Assembly: GCF_902635505.1 (NCBI RefSeq)
Contig: NC_045432.1
Location: 78,225,896-78,289,895 of the forward strand
Direction of reading: 5' to 3'
DNA length: 64,000 nucleotides
Source of the DNA: Sarcophilus harrisii
Lineage: Eukaryota; Chordata; Mammalia; Dasyuromorphia; Dasyuridae
The notes under the pieces are model-generated. The model saw nothing but the letters and a program-made list of their open reading frames with translations, was not told the DNA's origin and ran no database searches. Shown in pieces: positions 20,870 through 31,149 of the stretch. Position numbers and translations under genes: made by a program. Positions within the stretch are counted from its first letter, which is position 1. Each line of letters begins with the position of its first letter.

Positions 20870-22370
20870 CCTGCCTCCTTCCCTTCCAGGATTGTTCTAA
20901 ACCTTCAAGTGTGGGGTTCAACTGTAGCTGTTACCGGCTACCAAGCCAAAGGGGCTTCGGGTTGCTGGCCATCATCCAGTCCCATCCCCCATATTATAGA
21001 CGACCCACTAAGAGGAATAAATCAGCCAGATCCAGAGTCCCCCACTAGGAGATGCAGAAAGGAAGGACACCCCCAAAGTCCCCCATCTGGACCACAGCGC
21101 TTTGGACCTCTGGGGCCTGAGCGTGGTACCCTGGTGTCTGACTCTGAGCAGAACTGGACGGCCCTGGAGCCGCCTCTGAGACCTGAGCGGTACTGAAACC
21201 GTTTCAGGAAGTGATCCTGGGGGACTCTGGTGGAACTGAGCACATCCCTGAGTTTTGAGGTTGATTGGGGACCAGGGAGGAAGTCGTTTCTGCCATTTTT
21301 TTAGCCATTCTAGAAAACGCTTCCTGGCCATACGTCCACCCGGGCAGAGCCCAGGCCAGAGAAACGGCTGAGCCTGGACTACTCTGACAACATGTCTCAG
21401 TTCACCAAATCTGCAGATATCACTGGCAGGGGTGGGGGGGACATGCTGATCACAAAGATGAAGGCAACTGAGGCACCCTCTGCCAAGGATGAGAAAGCTA
21501 CCGAGGACCTCAAGGAACTGGTCTAAGAAATTAAAACGTGCTACGGAGTGGGAACCGAGTGTCCAGAGATCACTGTAGCCGAGGAACACTGGGGAGGGAG
21601 AGGGTAGCACTGGGGACATGGGAGAAGGCTCAGATGGGATTTGCCACCTGAGCTGAGACGGAATAAGGAGGCCCAGGAGCTGAGAGGAGGAGGAAGGCTT
21701 TCCGGGCATGGGGGCAGTGTTACCCAAAGGCGCGGAGGCCTGAGGATGCGGGAGTGCCAGCTGTCCATCTGGGCTGGAATGGCGTGGCCAATGGCAGCCC
21801 ATTTGCAGAGGGCTGCTCTAGTTAACCCCTTCTTTTGCCTTTTGGCTTGGGATGGCGGCTAGAATCACAACTGGATATATTTTTTTTTTTTATCATATTC
21901 AGTTCAGCCACAACCATGTCACCCAATGGGGTCATAGCTATCAAGTCCCACGCTTTCAGAGAAACATGAGTGGATAGGCCTCAGTTTCTCCATATGAGGC
22001 AGGTCTCCAAGGTCATGTTCTTGGGGCAGATCCCTTGGAGGGAAGTCCCCAAATGGGCAGCACTAAAGAGAATGAGAGGCAGGTTTCTCGGACTTCCTGT
22101 CTTGGGACCCCAGTAATGGCTGGCTGCCTCCAAGTTCCCTGTGATGGAAATGAACTTATTCCTTTTCTCCATCTTTCATCTTCAACTGGGCCACAGCAGG
22201 AAATCAAGAGGGGAGCAGACCTAACCCTAACCCTCAATTTGTGCCCCGTGTCTCTCTGTTCTTTTTGGAAGAGACAGGGGGATGTGCTCCCTAGTTCTGA
22301 GGAAATGAGACTCACCCATGGAGCCTCTGGAGGGTCTATGTTCTTAGTGAGAGTCTCCAGGTGATGAGGA
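20870..22370. other. no gene recognised; holds a 264-codon minus-strand open frame
   Basis: The minus frame at 21008-21802 is the longest open frame in the window. Its translation is Ser/Pro/Leu-rich and I recognise no family. On the plus strand, 21391-21525 also stays open (MSQFTKSADITG to EDLKELV, stop) and looks more like real coding sequence, possibly a decayed retrocopy. Neither has enough support to call as a gene. Confidence 0.3.
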
Positions 22371-22374
22371 CTTA

Positions 22375-22540
22375 GGCCCAGAAGGACTCTTGTGTCATCT
22401 TAGGCCATCTTCTCCTTTAAAGAGGACCCAAGAAGAAGAAAGGACTCATCCAAAGTCACATAGGCAGTAATAGGTCAGGATCTGAATCCAGGGCCTGACT
22501 CCAAGTCCATTGCTCTTGCCATGGCAGCACACTGCTTCTA
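22375..22540 (-). repeat. MIR-family SINE, antisense
   Basis: CATCCAAAGTCACATAGGC, GGATCTGAATCCAGGGCCTG, CCAAGTCCATTGCTCTTGCC: antisense MIR. Confidence 0.65.
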
Positions 22541-22639
22541 CTGGGCCAATTGGCAGGCCCGTCCTTTCCCCACGGTCTCCAGAATGCTGCCTGATGCATC
22601 GTGGGTAAGCTCCCCACAATGTTGAACCTTTCTCTCCCC

Positions 22640-22990
22640 TCTGAGGGAGAAAAATGCCCCTCAGAGAAACAAGCTTGCTCACTATGTCATTGTGAAGTTC
22701 TCCTTGACCATCGAGTCCGCTATCAAGAACAATGAGGACCACCCTCATCTTTCTTGTGGATGTCAAGGACAACAAGAATTAGATGAAACAGCTGGTAAAG
22801 AAGCTGGTTGACGTTGACTTGGCCAAGGTCAACATGCAGATCTGTTCTGATACAGAGAAGAAGACCCCTGTCCAACTTGCTCCAGCCCACGATGCTTTAG
22901 TTGCCAACAAAACTGGAATCATCTAAGCTATGTCCAGATATCCCACTCTACCTACAATAGAAAGTTTTCTAGTATCAAAAAAAGTCTTCC
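22640..22990 (+). pseudogene. RPL23A: RPL23A processed pseudogene, 5'-truncated
   Basis: The translation of 22740-22926 reads [23 protein letters not shown] and [15 protein letters not shown], then VANKTGII and stop at 22924-22926. This matches the C-terminal half of ribosomal protein L23a (VDVKANKHQIKQAVKKL; DVAKVNTLI; KKAYVRLAP; VANKIGII). It is uninterrupted by introns, so it is a retrocopy. The segment upstream to about 22640 matches earlier L23a sequence in shifted frames, and an in-frame stop follows DNKN. The N-terminal half is missing. It is not functional. A short A-rich stretch near 22980 may be the remnant tail. Confidence 0.85.
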
Positions 22991-23034
22991 TTCACCTCTG
23001 GAAGCTGTACGTCAGCCACGACTTGGGAATTCTA

Positions 23035-23160
23035 AGCCTGGAACATCACACACTCCCTGTATGACCTTGGCCCATCTAAATTGCTTTCTAGGTCTCGTTC
23101 CTTAATGATAAAATGAGGGGGTCTCTAGGGTCTATTCTAACAATTCCCTGATTCTCTCCC
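23035..23160 (+). repeat. MIR/THER-type SINE fragment
   Basis: CTGTATGACCTTGGCCC, TGATAAAATGAGGGGGTCTC, TAGGGTCTATTCTAACAATTC: MIR variant 3' part. Confidence 0.55.
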
Positions 23161-23184
23161 CCTCTCTCTTCAGAGAAGGTAATA

Positions 23185-23785
23185 GGAGAGTTGCCAACAA
23201 AGTGGAAATTAAATGGCTGCCCATCAATTGGAGAAGGACTGAATAAATTGTGGTATATGAATATTATGGAATATTATTGTTCGGTAAGAAATGACCAGCA
23301 GGAGGATTTCAGAAAGGCCTGGAGAGACTTACAGGAACTGACGCTGAGTGAAACGAGCAGGACCAGGAGATCATTGGACATGGCAACGGCAAGATTATAA
23401 AATGATCAATTCTGATGGTTGGGACTCTATTTAACATTGATATGATCCAGGCCAGTTCCAATGATCTTGTGATGAAGAGCCATCTGCCCCCAGAGAGGAC
23501 TGTGGGAACTGAGGGTGAATTACAACAGACTATTCTCACTTTTTTGTTGTTTCCTTGCATTTTTTCTCACTTTTTCCCATTTTGATCTGATTTTTTTCGT
23601 GCAGGGTACTAAATGTGGAAATATGGCTAGAACATGTTTATCCTGTATTGGATCATTTGCTGTCTAGGGGAGGGGATGTGGAGAAGGAAGGCAAAAACTG
23701 TGGAACATGAGGTTATGCAAGGGTGAACGTTGGAGATTATCCCTGCACAGCTTTTGAAAACAAAAAGCTTTCATAAAAAAGGGGA
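23185..23785 (+). mobile_element. L1, 5'-truncated (ORF2 C-terminus plus 3' UTR)
   Basis: The open frame encodes the end of ORF2: LNKLWYMNIMEYYCSV, then DFRKAWRDLQEL and ETSRTRRS. These match the L1 ORF2 tail (MEYYAAIKND...). The 3' UTR follows, ending AAAACAAAAAGCTTTCATAA. Confidence 0.85.
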
Positions 23786-23924
23786 GTTGTTAAGCAGAGA
23801 AAAAAAGGAGGGAAAGGTCTTGCTTATGACTCTTAGGAAACTGCATGGCCTTTAACTTCATTACTGTGCAGTTTGGAAGGAGCGGAATAGGGATGGGTGG
23901 GGGCAGCCGGTGGCACAAAATGTC

Positions 23925-24170
23925 GGAGTTGGAAGGGATGGTAACGGCCAGTCCTTCGATCAGATCCGCCCTTGCAAATGCCCAACGGGTCATCCGGCTT
24001 TGGCCAGTGGGCACCCAGCGAGGGGGAGCCCAGCTCGCTCTAGGAAGGCCGTCTTTCCTAACCTGGAGCCTCAGTCTTCCTCTCTGTGACTCTACACCCT
24101 GCTACCGCTACTGTGCATTTGCTGAGTCTGGAAATCCCAGGCTCTCCCCACAAGCTGTGGAACGGACACA
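23925..24170 (+). repeat. probable L3/CR1 fragment
   Basis: TCGGAGTTGGAAGGGATGG, then CAGCGAGGGGGAGCCCAGC and CTTTCCTAACCTGGAGCC follow the L3 3' order. Confidence 0.45.
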
Positions 24171-24174
24171 GGAG

Positions 24175-25050
24175 GGAGGGAGCTTTCCAATGTGGGCATA
24201 CCAACATTAGGAACCCCCCAAACAGCTCATGCTTCCCCTCAGTGGAAGACCTGAGTCATCCCAGCCCCGGCTCTTGGGGCGGCCTGCAGGGCCAAACCGG
24301 CCCCGTTCTGCTTGCCACTCACTACTCTGCAACTTTCTCTGCTGTAGATAGCATCTGGGCAGGAAGTGGGGAAGAGCTGCTCACCTCCCGGCAGGCACGC
24401 CAAGGCAGCCAGGCCAGGCCCAGCCTTCCCGAAGCTTGCTTGGCTCTTTATACACTTACACAGAACCCGTCTGGGCCTGTGGGTGCTTCCCCTCGGGAGC
24501 CCAGCTGGCTCTGCTCTTAGGGTTTTGACAGAGGGAGTCCTATAGCAAAGACGTCTTACTCTGGCAAGGAGGCCGGATGCCACGGTCTCAAAGGTTCCTT
24601 CCAGCTAACGGCTGGGAGCATGCCAAAAAAGCGACTGCCAGCCCGTTTTCTAACCGTGGGGCATAGAAGTGCCCAAGGAGATCCCAGAAAAAAAGAGCCA
24701 ACCAGACCATGCTGTTCCTAGCAGGCCCCATGACCACAGCAAAACACCCAGACGCAAAGTAGGTACGCATCAGGCCAGAAGGGAACGTTCTCAGAAGTGG
24801 CGACGAGGAGAACGTCAACAGAGAGCCACAGACAGCCTTGGCCCAGCTGGGGCAAACGCTCATTTTGGCAACAGCCAGTGTCAGCTCTCTATTGGGCATT
24901 CTCCTGGGGTCTTTGACCTAGGTCATAAACTTCATCCCCACTTGCCACAAGTAGGTCCCCTTGGGACCTGGTAGCTTGGAGAAGGACAAACGGAAAGGCC
25001 TTTGCACGAGAGGACAAATACCAGCCTCGCATATACTAGATAGGGAAGGC
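24175..25050. other. no feature recognised
   Basis: GC-rich unique sequence. Open frames on both strands lack domain features. Confidence 0.35.
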
Positions 25051-25057
25051 AGTTCAT

Positions 25058-25170
25058 TTGAGAGGCAGTGTGGTGAAATGGCTAGAGAACCAACCTCAAA
25101 GCCAAGAACATCTGGATTCAAGTCCTGCCTTTGACATCTCCTTGGGCAAGTCATTTAAACTCTTAATGTG
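25058..25170 (+). repeat. old MIR-type SINE, 5' half
   Basis: GGCAGTGTGGTGAAATGGC, CATCTGGATTCAAGTCCTGCC, CTTGGGCAAGTCATTTAAAC. Confidence 0.6.
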
Positions 25171-25874
25171 CCAAGAGAGGGAATTTCCTCTACTGATGAA
25201 ATTATAGATCCATTCCTTATTCTCAACAAATTGAAAAAGATCTGGAGGTCTCAGCAAGCTTCAAACTCAGTGAGTCAGTCCTGTGATTTGTGATCTTAGG
25301 CTGCAATAAAAGGAATGTATATAATGTACATAGAGAGGAGCTGCATATGCATGGGTTAGGCTAGATGATCTCTAGGCTCCTTTTGCCTCTGAGAGTCTAT
25401 GATCTTGTGAATCTGGGATTTAGGGATCACACAACAGCTCATCTCCCAGGGTTGCTGTGAAAATCAATTGTATAAAAAAAAAAAAAAAAGGAATCGACTC
25501 AGGGAATACAAACACCATCAAAATGGAGATGAGATCCAAAGAAAGGAGTGGTCAAAGAACAGATCATGGAGACGATGATTTATAATTATGGAAAAGGCAA
25601 CAATAGGGATGAGACAACATCCCGCCCTTCCGGGATGCAGCCAGAGCAGGGAAGGACAGTAGCTCTAGAACTGGCAAACTGGAAAAGGAGGCAATAGAAT
25701 GTGTGGTTAAAGAATTAGAAAGCCACCAAAGAAACCCAAGATAAGCCCCAAAGAGGAAATCTTGAAAATTAGCGGTTAAATAAGTCCCTTATAAACCAAC
25801 AAAACCATAGAAGCTCAGAACTGGTTGGCCAGATGATAACACTTTTAGCCAATCTGATTAAAAAAGATGGCGGA

Positions 25875-26003
25875 TCTGGGGGAAGGGGTGGGGGGAAGGA
25901 GGGGAAAAGTTGGAACAAAAGGATTTACAACTGTCAATGCTGAAAAATTACCCATGCATATAACTTGTAAATAAAAAGCTACAATAATAATAATAATAAT
26001 AAA
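25875..26003 (+). mobile_element. L1 3' tail-only copy
   Basis: About 130 bases of the terminal L1 unit (GTGGGGGGAAGGAGGGG, AAAGTTGGAACAAAAGG, ATTACCCATGCATATAAC, AATAAAAAGC) ending in (AAT)n. Confidence 0.8.
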
Positions 26004-26017
26004 GATGGCAGAGAACC

Positions 26018-26868
26018 ATTCAGGAGAGCAGTTGGGAGCTAAGCCCAAAGCTAGCAAACTTTGACCCGGTAATATCACTACTGGGTCTGAATCCCAAAAA
26101 GATCATAAAAAAAGGAAAAGGACCTACATGTATAAAAATGCTTATAGCAGCCCTTTTTTGTGATCGCAGAATTGGAAACTGAGTGGACGCCCATCAGTTG
26201 GAGAATGGCTGAACGAGTTGTGGTATATGATGGTAATGAAATACTATTGGACTCTTAAGAAATAATGGGAGATGGCATGGTAGATAGAGTGCCCGCCCTG
26301 AAGTCAAGAGGATCTGAGTTCAAATCCACCCTCAGACACTTAATACTTCCTAGCTGGGTGACCCTGGGCAAGTCACTTAACCCCAATTGCCTCAAAAAAA
26401 AAAGAGAGAGAGAGAGAGAGAAGAAAAGAAATTCAGAAATGATGATCAAGCATCTGATTGTTCAGAAAAGCCTGGAAAGACTAACATGAACTGATGCTGA
26501 GTGAATTGAGCAGAACCAGATCACTGTATGCAGTAACAACAACATTGTTTGAGGATCAGCTTAGCTCTGGTGATCCAAGCCAATTCCTCAAGACTGTGTT
26601 CATGCAGATCAAAGAAAACTATTTTCACTTTTAAAATTGTTTTGTTTTTTCTTTCTTGTGGTTCCCCCTTTTGTTCTGATTCTTCTTTTACAACATGACT
26701 AATATGGAAATAGGTTTCAAATGATAGGACATGTCATCAGATCACTTGCTCTTTGGGGGAGATGGGGAGGGAAGGGAAGGGAAAAATTAGAATTCAAAAT
26801 CTTACAAAATGAGTGTTGAAAACTATCTTTACATGTAATTGGAAAAATCAAATATTATTAAGTGCAAA
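26018..26868 (+). mobile_element. L1 3' portion interrupted by a SINE
   Basis: ACCCGGTAATATCACTACTGG, CCCATCAGTTGGAGAATGGC, TGATGCTGAGTGAATTGAGC and the second tail type (AACTATCTTTACATGTAATTG). A SINE splits it at 26264-26425. Confidence 0.85.
26264..26425 (+). mobile_element. marsupial tRNA-derived SINE nested in L1
   Basis: Head GGCATGGTAGATAGAGTGCCC, GAGTTCAAATCC box, (GA)n-rich tail. AAGAAAT at 26257-26263 and 26426-26432 is a likely TSD. The GCAGCTAGG head is degraded. Confidence 0.85.
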
Positions 26869-26869
26869 A

Positions 26870-27290
26870 AAAAGATGATGGCAGAGAAGCAAATGTTTAA
26901 AAAACCAGTTCATTCTCCATGGCTGTTATGTAAGAAGTGGTTCCTGGAAACTGGGATAAGATAAAGGTTGCATAGGCAAAGGAATGGGCTAGAAGGAGAC
27001 GATCACGATTTACAAAAGCAATACTCGGCGCCGGGCAAATGGCAGCCTCGGTGCCATGGCACCCTTGAGGGTTATAAGGGATCCTTAGGGATCAGTGGTC
27101 AGACTCCCTCCCTATTGGTTCCTCTCCTTTCTATCCCAAAGGGAGCAAAAATCTTTCTACCAGAAATAATCTTCATATAAGGGTGGGGAGGGCAGACAGA
27201 GAGCAGGGTAGGTAACACATAATATTCGTATATCGGGATGTATTCGTTAAAGATACCCATGGACAGCTGGACTTTTTCCTAATCATAAGA
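26870..27290. other. no feature recognised
   Basis: Unique sequence between L1 and MIR copies. Confidence 0.35.
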
Positions 27291-27294
27291 TTAT

Positions 27295-27430
27295 AAAATG
27301 AGATCCAGAACTTAATTCAACCCCTTCATTTTACAGCAGAGGAAACTGAGACCTGTATATATGAACTGACTTATCTAACCCAGGATGATCAAGAGTGTTA
27401 GCCGGGCAGTAGTAAGAGCAGAACTCTGGA
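27295..27430 (-). repeat. MIR-family SINE, antisense
   Basis: CAACCCCTTCATTTTACAGC, AGAGGAAACTGAGACC, then GAGCAGAACTCTGGATG. Confidence 0.6.
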
Positions 27431-27782
27431 TGTCTTTGTGACAGAACGTAAAATGGCTAATGAATGTATGACCTAGAAAGAAGAAAGGAAGAGAGAGAGA
27501 GCAGAGTGTAGATCGGTTTGGTGCATCTAAAATGGGAATGAGGTGCTAGGGAGTGAATGGGAAGGAGAATAAGCACCTTGGGGATGGTTTCTTATAACCA
27601 ATTCCATGTTGCACGGGAGGTGGCCAATTTCCACCTGTGGGGTTGCCAGGGCGCTGGGTGCTGGGATCATATTCCCTGAGTCTTGTGCCCCCCAAATCCA
27701 GCCAAATTTGGGGGACCATGTCGATGAAACCCTGGCAGATGTGAAGAGTTATTTGGTACGGTTCTTGAAAATAGAAATTTCA

Positions 27783-28341
27783 TGACCAACAGGATGATTT
27801 CAGAAAGGCCTGGAGAGACTTACACGAACTGATGCTGAGTGAAATGAGCAGGACCAGGAGATCATTCTATACTTCAACAACAATACTATATGATGACCAG
27901 TTCTGATGGATCAGGCCATCCTCAGCAACGAGATCAACCAAATCATTTCCAATGGAACAGAAATGAAGTGAACCAGCTATGCCCAGAAAAAGAACTCTGG
28001 GAGATGACTAAAAACCATTACATTGAATTCCCAATCCCTATATTTATGCCCACCTGCATTTTGGATTTCCTTCACAAGCTAATTGTACAACATTTCAGAG
28101 TCTGATTCTTTTTGTACAGCAAAATAACGTTTTGGTCATGTAGACTTATTGTGTATCTAATTTATATTTTAATATATTTAACATCTACTGGTCATCCTGC
28201 CATCTAGGGGAGAGGGGGGGTTAAGAGGTAAAAAATTGGAACAAGAGGTTTGGCAATTTTTAATGCTGTAAAGTTACCCATGCATATATCCTGTAAATAA
28301 AAGGCTATTAAATAAAAAAAACAAATAAATTAAAAAAAAAA
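27783..28341 (+). mobile_element. L1, 5'-truncated, with 16-bp TSD
   Basis: Begins in the ORF2 C-terminal coding part (ACCAACAGGATGATTTCAG, TGATGCTGAGTGAAATGAGC) and runs through the 3' UTR to GTAAATAAAAGGCTATTAAA and an A-rich tail. GAAAATAGAAATTTCA occurs exactly at 27767-27782 and 28342-28357. Confidence 0.95.
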
Positions 28342-28384
28342 GAAAATAGAAATTTCAAGAATGTCTTTTGTTTTTAGATCACAG

Positions 28385-28690
28385 TAGTTGTTTTTTCTAA
28401 TTTTATTTCCCCCCACTTAATAGTATTGTCTTTTTTCAAATCACACATATCGTTTTCAACGTTCATTTTTATACGATTCTGAGTTCCCAATTTTTCTCCT
28501 TCCCTCACTGCCTTTCCCTTCCCCTCCCCCTCAAGATGGGCAAGCGATCTGATTATAGGTTATACATGTACAATCATATTCAATGTATTTCCACATTAGT
28601 CACCGTGTGAAAGAAAAATCAGAACAAAGGGGAAAAACCACGAGAAAGCAAAAACCAAAGTGAAAATAGCGTGCTTCGGAGATCACAGCA
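28385..28690 (-). mobile_element. L1 3' UTR, antisense
   Basis: Reverse complement of the second L1 tail type: CGTTTTCAACGTTCATTTTTA, CCAATTTTTCTCC, ATGGGCAAGCGATCTGA, TGAAAGAAAAATCAGAAC. No coding part remains. Confidence 0.75.
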
Positions 28691-28699
28691 ATTTTTAAA

Positions 28700-29030
28700 A
28701 AAAGCACTCCTTCCTAAACAAAACCTTCCGTATAAACTAAAAAAAGTCAGGCCCATGCTATATGCAACATGTTGTGCCTGTAGCTACATCAGAAAGGAAG
28801 TGCACTTCTTCTCTTCCAAAGGGCCGTAACTGGTTCCTCAACACTTGATTTTATTTGGTCTTTTCATTCACGTTATTGGAGCTATTGAGTATATATCAGT
28901 GGGGTCAAACTCAGAAACAGGGCCATTAAACTTACATAAGAATCACTGTGGGTGCATATGGACTTAGAAAACCATATATCCCATTATCTACATTTTATTA
29001 TACTTTCATTTATTTTGTTAAGTATTTCCC
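28700..29030. other. no feature recognised
   Basis: AT-rich unique sequence between two L1 copies. Confidence 0.35.
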
Positions 29031-29808
29031 ATTCGTGGCTGAACAAGTTATGGTATATGAATGTTATGGAATTATTGTTGTTCTATAAGAAATGTTCAGC
29101 AGGATGTTTTCAGAAAGGCCTGGAGAGACTTATGGGAACTGATGCTAAGTGAAGTGAGCGGAATCAGGAGATCATTGGACACGGCAACCACAAGATTATA
29201 GGAAGATCAATTCTGACGGACGTGGCTCTTTCCAACAATGAGATGATTCAGTCCAGTTCCAATGGTCTAGTGATGAAGAGAGTCATCCACACCCAGAAAG
29301 AGGTCTGTGGAAACTGAGGGTGGATCACATCAGAGCATTTTCACTTCTTTTGTAGTTGTTTGCATTTTATTTTCTTTCTCATTTTTTTTCCTTTTTGATC
29401 TGATTTTTCTTGTGCAGCAAGAGAATTGTACAAATATGTATACATATATTGGATTTAAATATGTTACATAAATATGTTAAATATATTAAATCTAAAATGT
29501 ATGTTTATGTAAATTTAAAATATATATTTATTTATATTAAATATATTATATGTTTAATTAATATATTAATTAACCCTCTTAATATATTAATTATTTATAT
29601 TACATTATATTAAGTTTAGAATATATGTTTATATAAAAATATGTTACTATATTTGACCACGCTTAACATATATTGGATTACTTGCCATCTAGGGGAGGGA
29701 GTGGAGGGAAAGGGGGGAAATTGGAACACAAGGTTTTTGCAAGGATCAATGTTGAAAAATTATTCTTGCGTATTTTTTAAAAATAAAAAACTTCAATAAA
29801 TACAAATA
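29030..29808 (+). mobile_element. L1, 5'-truncated, with internal AT expansion
   Basis: The ORF2 end reads LNKLWYMNVMELLLFYKK, then ERLMGTDAK. The 3' UTR is expanded by an AT-only tract at 29450-29660 before the usual GGGGAGGG...TTGGAACACAAGG tail. Confidence 0.85.
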
Positions 29809-29811
29809 AAT

Positions 29812-29990
29812 TGTCTATCTGCCATCTAGGGGAGAGGGTGGGGGGAAGGAGGGGAAAAGTTGGAACAGAAGGTTTTGCAAGGGTCAATGCTGAAAAATTA
29901 TCCATGCGTATGTTTTGTCAATAAAAAGCTATAATAATAAATAAATAAACAAACAAACAAATGAATAAATAAATGGATGAATGAATAAAG
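29812..29990 (+). mobile_element. L1 3' tail-only copy
   Basis: GCCATCTAGGGGAGAGGGTG, GTTGGAACAGAAGGTTTTGC, TATCCATGCGTATG, AATAAAAAGCTATAA, then an (AAAT)n/(AAAC)n tail. It sits directly behind the previous L1. Confidence 0.85.
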
Positions 29991-30089
29991 AGATAAATGA
30001 AGATAAAAAGGAAAAAATCTATTTCCCATTCATGTCTGAAGCTGGTTCTGGAGGTACTTGGGAGTGCTGCCCATGTGGCCTTCAAGTGT

Positions 30090-30300
30090 GTGCCAGTTAT
30101 AGTGGATAGCATTTCCCTGGCCATACGTCACTCTTTATCAATTCATAGAAGTTTGCCTATGGTTTTCCTAGCTATTCTTAACTTATGTTGCAATAATATC
30201 CCATTAAATTTGAAGACCACAGTTTGCATAACCATTTCCCAATTGATGGCCATCCCCTTTGTGTCTGACTTTTTTGCTGCTGCCAAAAAAAAAAAAAAAA
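30090..30300 (-). mobile_element. L1 ORF2 C-terminal fragment, antisense, old
   Basis: CAATAATATCCCATTAAATTT, ACCATTTCCCAATTGATGGCC: antisense of the MEYY...and CPSIGE-type coding stretch. Diverged. Confidence 0.55.
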
Positions 30301-30309
30301 AGCGTGACT

Positions 30310-31000
30310 ATGAATATTTTGGGACTATTTAGGACCTTCCTGTCTTTGAACTCCCTGAAGTACATGTAATTAGCACAGTGCTGAGTTCCCCACATTGTAA
30401 AAGAGAGAAGTCAGTGGACTCCTAGGGACTGGTCTCGAGCATGATTAGCATTGAGCAGGAAGTGCTTATGTGTATGTGAAGGGGCTCCCTGTCACTGGAT
30501 TTCCCAAGAATCATGTGTAACCCTCAAGAGCAATGAGGAAGTCTCAGAGTGGCCGAAAGTAGAAGGGGACTGTTTCAAGTCCAAGATTAGTGTATCTTGG
30601 GATCCCCACATTGGCCATTATTTCCTTGGTTTCATGGGGGTCCGAACTGAAGGCACGTGAGCAAAAGGGTGTCAATGATCACCCTGTAATGCTTTCTCTG
30701 AGCAGGAAGGTTGATTCAGTCTATACAGGACCGCTGGTGAAATTACCAAAGCAGATGAAGTTAAGTAGGACCAAGCCCATTTCCTTTATCTGTCTGGGGT
30801 GCCAGGGACAGCCGAGGAACCAGGCCTTTAGCAGTTATCTTGGGGCCCTCGTTGGTCCTCATTGGTACAAGTTCCCCATATTGAGGGGCCCTATTCCTGC
30901 AAGAGATGATGCCATCTTCTCCCTCCTCGCTCAGGGGCCAACCTATAAACCCAGTATCCTCAACAAAAATCCTATTGGCCAATTTTTTCCTGTTGGCCTC
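30310..31000. other. no feature recognised
   Basis: Unique sequence. The plus frame at 30590-31006 is open for 138 codons but matches nothing I know. Confidence 0.35.
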
Positions 31001-31002
31001 CA

Positions 31003-31145
31003 GTGAGGGGGAACCCACGACCTCCAGAGGTGACCCACGGTCCCTTGAGAGGGTTCTCGTTGTTTTCTTGTTATAATACCCAAATTTGCCACTCTGAAAA
31101 AGCAGTGACTGACCTCCCCGCTCAGGGCCAGTTTGGCCCCATGGG
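31003..31145 (+). repeat. L3/CR1 fragment
   Basis: GTGAGGGGGAACCCACGACC, then CAAATTTGCCACTCTG and GGGCCAGTTTGGCCC follow L3. Confidence 0.5.
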
Positions 31146-31149
31146 ATGG

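Noticed and set aside
22219-22236. Telomere-like CCTAACCCTAACCC
   Set aside because: Only about two and a half units; too short to be a telomeric relic.
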